The notes beneath the pieces were generated by a model. It saw only the letters and a list, made by a program, of their open reading frames with translations, had not been told where the DNA came from and ran no database searches. Of a stretch of 16,774 nt of DNA, positions 14,467-16,774 are shown in pieces. This stretch comes from CAYPTB01 sp964413535 (GTDB lineage: Bacteria; Planctomycetota; UBA1135; GCA-002686595), in assembly GCA_964413535.1 (NCBI GenBank), contig CAYPTB010000006.1:1-16774 (forward strand). Reading direction: 5' to 3'. The stretch's first letter is position 1; the number at the start of each line of letters is the position of its first letter. A program made the translations under genes and the position numbers.

Positions 14467-14670
14467 CTACTTCTTCCGAATGGTGATGGTGTACTCGCCG
14501 TCGTCCACCGGGAACAGCGTCGCGTCGCGAGCTGAGCCGTACTCGATCACGATGCTGGTCAGATCGGGACTCTCGGCCACCGCGTCCACCACGCCGTAGC
14601 GCGGATTGCGCTCCAGGGTGACCGTGTCGGTGTCCACGCTGGTGATCTTCATCTCGAACGTCTTTTCCAT
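14467..14670 (-). CDS. Small beta-rich protein, unknown function
   Basis: A 67-aa acidic protein with alternating strand-like segments: FEMKITSVDTDTVTLERNP at 5-23, LTSIVIEYGS at about 37-46, and a final YTITIRKK. I do not recognise it. It has a very good ribosome site (AGGAG 5 nt before the ATG), in which the TAG stop of the preceding gene forms part of the site, so it is almost certainly translated. Its placement between TerL-linked and fibre-like genes gives no clear hint; a minor virion protein or chaperone is possible. Confidence 0.6.
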   Translation of the reverse strand: MEKTFEMKITSVDTDTVTLERNPRYGVVDAVAESPDLTSIVIEYGSARDATLFPVDDGEYTITIRKK

Positions 14671-14679
14671 CGCACTCTC

Positions 14680-14964
14680 CTAGTAGGTGATCTCGACTAC
14701 GCGGTCGGTCTTGGGGTCGTACACGAATCGACGCAGGCCATGGCCGAGCGTGTTGCTCTGTGTCTCCTGCCAGCGGAACTCGCCTCCTACTGCGAACTTC
14801 CGCTGCGACCACTCACGCCTGTCGGCGCGGTCGAGCGCACGGTCGCGTGCGCTGGACAGCTTGTTGTCGTCGGTGCGTGCGGCGTGGCGTTCCACGCTCG
14901 CGCGGGCCGTCATCACGTCGATCTGCCGGTCACTCAGCTTTTGCCCCACCACTGGTCTCCCCAT
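14680..14964 (-). CDS. Small charged protein downstream of TerL, unknown function
   Basis: A 94-aa protein rich in Arg, Asp and Ser. The first 55 residues are probably helical (LSDRQIDVMTARASVERHAA at 10-29, then SARDRALDRADRREW). The last 40 look like strands (RKFAVGGEFRWQETQSN, then RRFVYDPKTDRVVEITY). It overlaps the 3' end of the TerL gene by 31 nt in another frame. The ATG has a GAG-type ribosome site (GAGATCGA) inside the TerL coding sequence. The coupling to TerL suggests a packaging or head role, but I do not recognise the family. Confidence 0.6.
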   Translation of the reverse strand: MGRPVVGQKLSDRQIDVMTARASVERHAARTDDNKLSSARDRALDRADRREWSQRKFAVGGEFRWQETQSNTLGHGLRRFVYDPKTDRVVEITY

Positions 14965-16433
14965 TCGATCTCGACGTTCTCGCTGCGTTCGACTTCACGG
15001 CGCTGTCCGCCGTCACGTTTCCAGTCGGTGTTGGGACGCGCGTTCGTCTCGCGGTTCAGCCAGGCGCGCCCACCGGTATTCGGGAGCGGCGTGCGGCCGA
15101 TCTCGCCGCGCCAGGCTAGCGCGCGCTGCCGGAATGCGTCCGCGCCGTGCGAGGCCCAGTTGTGGACGGGCGTCGGCTTGTATGTGCCCAGCTTCTCGTC
15201 TCGCGCGCGGTGATACGCGCGGAGCGCGCTGAGCCCAGCATGGCACTTGTCCTTGTCGAACCAGCAGAGCGGGAGGAGGCGACGGACGGCGTCGATCCCG
15301 TCCTCAACCGCCAGCTTGGGCATGACCTCGAAGTAGACGCCCTTCGTCGCGGCGAACTGCTTGCGCGTCTGCCCGGTCGAGTAGTCTCGCACCTCGATGT
15401 CGTGCGGCCCGTAGTGCCGCCCGTAGAAGTACGGCTTGGTGGTGAGGAACTCCAGCCAACCGGCCAGGCTGATGTTGTCGCCCTCGACGTAGTCGATCAC
15501 TTGCAGCTTCGTGGGGCTAAGCGTCTGGGTGAACCAGATGGCGGTCTCGTCGTCCAGCCCGAGATCCCATGCGGTGTCTACAGGGATGGACTGTACCCAT
15601 CCCGTCCAGACGCGCTTGCCGTCCACGCCCGTCGTGCCGGGTGTGACGATCCGGCCTTGGGTCTCCGCGTCCACGATCTGGTCCGCGTAGTACGCGCCTT
15701 CAATCGCGCCCTCGAACGAGCAGTAGAACTCCTGCTTCGCCAGCTCGCGCGACATCCCGGCCTTGATCTCCGACTCCACGTCGGCGTCCGTCATCACCGG
15801 TCCGCCCGGTTCGCCTTCCGCGTCGCGCTTCGTGTCCTTGATCGTGAGGAGGGAGCGGAACCACTCGGGGTCGTCCTGCACGCCGTCCCACAGCTCGAAC
15901 GCATGGTCCTTGCCGCGAGGGGTGAAGATGAAGATCGCCCAGCCGCCGTTCTCCCGGAGGATCGGTCGAACCAGATCCCACGCGCGGGGCGACATCAGCG
16001 GGTACTCGGAGAAGATGACGCCGACCGGGTTCGTGCCGACGATGGTGTCGATCTGCTCGCCACCGATGAGCTGGTAGATCGAACCGCTCGGTGCTTGCGG
16101 CGTCGGGCGGTACTTGATCTTCAGCTCGGTCTGGTGCGGGTCGCCATCGAAGAACTGCGAGTTGAAGTTGGCGAGGAACGGACGGCCTTCCCGGTCCTTC
16201 CCGTCCCACACGATCTTCTTCGCTTGCGTGTACGTCGGCAGGAAGTGGTAGTAGACGCCGCTCCGGTGCCGCATCGCGGCCTCGACGAAGTTGATGGCCG
16301 TCATGTCCTTGCCCGCCCTGCGGTGCCACACCATGATGGCGCGGCGCACGGTCGCGTTCCGCCAGTCGGTCAGGAGCGGCGCGAAGGCAGACAGGAACGG
16401 GAGCTGGTACGAGCGCGGGTTGTAGCCAGCCAT
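14934..16433 (-). CDS. terL: Terminase large subunit (TerL)
   Basis: A 499-aa packaging motor and nuclease, of the usual length. The N-terminal ATPase has a Walker A motif WHRRAGKD (36-43), a Walker B-type strand VGVIFSEY (137-144, Glu143 the likely catalytic carboxylate) and a coupling motif FTPRG (170-174). The C-terminal RNase H-like nuclease has its acidic residues in order: DTAWDLGLDDETAIW (D286, D290, D294 region), HDIEVRD (D345 region) and SHGADAFR (D432). The enzyme cuts concatemeric phage DNA and translocates it into the procapsid through the portal encoded downstream. The ATG at 16433-16431 shares its A with the TGA stop of the upstream gene (TGATG), so the two are translationally coupled. 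Confidence 0.95.
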   Translation of the reverse strand: MAGYNPRSYQLPFLSAFAPLLTDWRNATVRRAIMVWHRRAGKDMTAINFVEAAMRHRSGVYYHFLPTYTQAKKIVWDGKDREGRPFLANFNSQFFDGDPHQTELKIKYRPTPQAPSGSIYQLIGGEQIDTIVGTNPVGVIFSEYPLMSPRAWDLVRPILRENGGWAIFIFTPRGKDHAFELWDGVQDDPEWFRSLLTIKDTKRDAEGEPGGPVMTDADVESEIKAGMSRELAKQEFYCSFEGAIEGAYYADQIVDAETQGRIVTPGTTGVDGKRVWTGWVQSIPVDTAWDLGLDDETAIWFTQTLSPTKLQVIDYVEGDNISLAGWLEFLTTKPYFYGRHYGPHDIEVRDYSTGQTRKQFAATKGVYFEVMPKLAVEDGIDAVRRLLPLCWFDKDKCHAGLSALRAYHRARDEKLGTYKPTPVHNWASHGADAFRQRALAWRGEIGRTPLPNTGGRAWLNRETNARPNTDWKRDGGQRREVERSENVEIEWGDQWWGKS

Positions 16434-16774
16434 CAGCGCAGACCGTGCTCGGTCATGTACGAATCGAGCGCGGCGCGCGTCTCGACCGCCTCGTCCTCGG
16501 CCTCGTCAGCGAACGCGCGGTACTCGTCGGCCTGCTTGCGCGCCCGCTTCGCGGCGACCAGGAGGCGGGACAGCACTTCGGGATCGGCGTCGCCAAGAGG
16601 GAGCTGCTCGGCCTGGCGCGCGAAGCGCGGATGCAGCACACGCGGATCGCGGAGCGGGCGGAGCGCATTGGGCGCGGTGCCTGCTTCCTGCCAGGGTGGG
16701 TCGAAGCGCGCAGGCGCGCGCACCGGACCCGTCTCGGCGACTGCGCTTCCCTCGCCGCTGATGCGACCCGCGTC
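16433..16774 (-). CDS. Unidentified gene upstream of TerL, 3' part (small terminase candidate)
   Basis: The frame is open to the right edge of the window and gives at least 113 residues, so the true start may lie outside. A GTG at 16723-16721 would give 96 aa but has only a weak ribosome site. The visible part begins Pro/Arg-rich (PARFDPPW, then LRPLRDPRVLHPRFARQ), followed by a helix PEVLSRLLVAAKRARKQADE and an acidic helix to the C-terminus. The stop overlaps the TerL start by one base. The position and the helical, charged composition fit a small terminase or other packaging accessory protein. No helix-turn-helix is visible in the part present, so I make no firm assignment. Confidence 0.55.
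   Translation of the reverse strand, partial: DAGRISGEGSAVAETGPVRAPARFDPPWQEAGTAPNALRPLRDPRVLHPRFARQAEQLPLGDADPEVLSRLLVAAKRARKQADEYRAFADEAEDEAVETRAALDSYMTEHGLR

Noticed and set aside
1..16774. tRNA genes, CRISPR arrays, insertion sequences, integrase or attachment sites
   Set aside because: I saw no cloverleaf, regular spacer array, transposase or recombinase motif, and the gaps are too short to hold such elements. A dedicated scan was not possible here.

Overview
The window is a stretch of a tailed-phage genome (or prophage) encoding virion proteins. Every gene I can support lies on the minus strand, so transcription runs from high to low coordinates. The order is the familiar podovirus one: terminase large subunit, portal, Bbp19-like protein, scaffold, major capsid protein, head-associated protein, tail tubular proteins A and B, internal virion proteins. 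The DNA is GC-rich and genes are packed tightly, many with 1-4 nt stop/start overlaps and several GTG starts. No integrase, polymerase, lysis gene, tRNA or host gene is visible, so the host can only be guessed: a bacterium with GC-rich DNA. The layout recalls short-tailed phages of the T7 and Bordetella BPP-1 kind.

Region by region in the direction of transcription. (1) 16774-14934: the end of an unrecognised gene in the small-terminase position, then the large terminase (TerL), joined by a 1-nt TGATG overlap. (2) 14964-11412: a cassette of nine small genes between TerL and portal. At least three look like tail-fibre or virion-surface proteins: a 204-aa fibre-like jelly roll, a 135-aa LHTAxPG protein and a 261-aa protein with a motif set common in phage virions. 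One is an odd repeat protein of 111 aa and one a possible divergent acetyltransferase. (3) 11407-6878: the head module of portal, Bbp19-like protein, scaffold, major capsid protein and a small probable decoration protein. (4) 6811-5477: a 444-aa Asp-box (BNR) beta-propeller candidate between head and tail genes. (5) 5474-1935: tail tubular proteins A and B, the latter with what looks like a carbohydrate-binding-module-like insertion. (6) 1938-1: a clear GNAT acetyltransferase, a small gp14-like internal virion protein and the first 293 codons of a large coiled internal virion protein that leaves the window.

The only non-coding gaps above 60 bp surround the major capsid and decoration genes (184, 122 and 66 bp). 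Each holds a strong stem-loop, which suggests that expression of these high-copy proteins is set by RNA processing, stabilisation or partial termination. No gap exceeds 300 bp. I found no convincing wholly new system. The items most worth a second look are the propeller gene, the insertion in tail tubular B, the period-5 Phe repeats shared by two genes, the 111-aa repeat protein, the three stem-loops and the two acetyltransferase-like genes.
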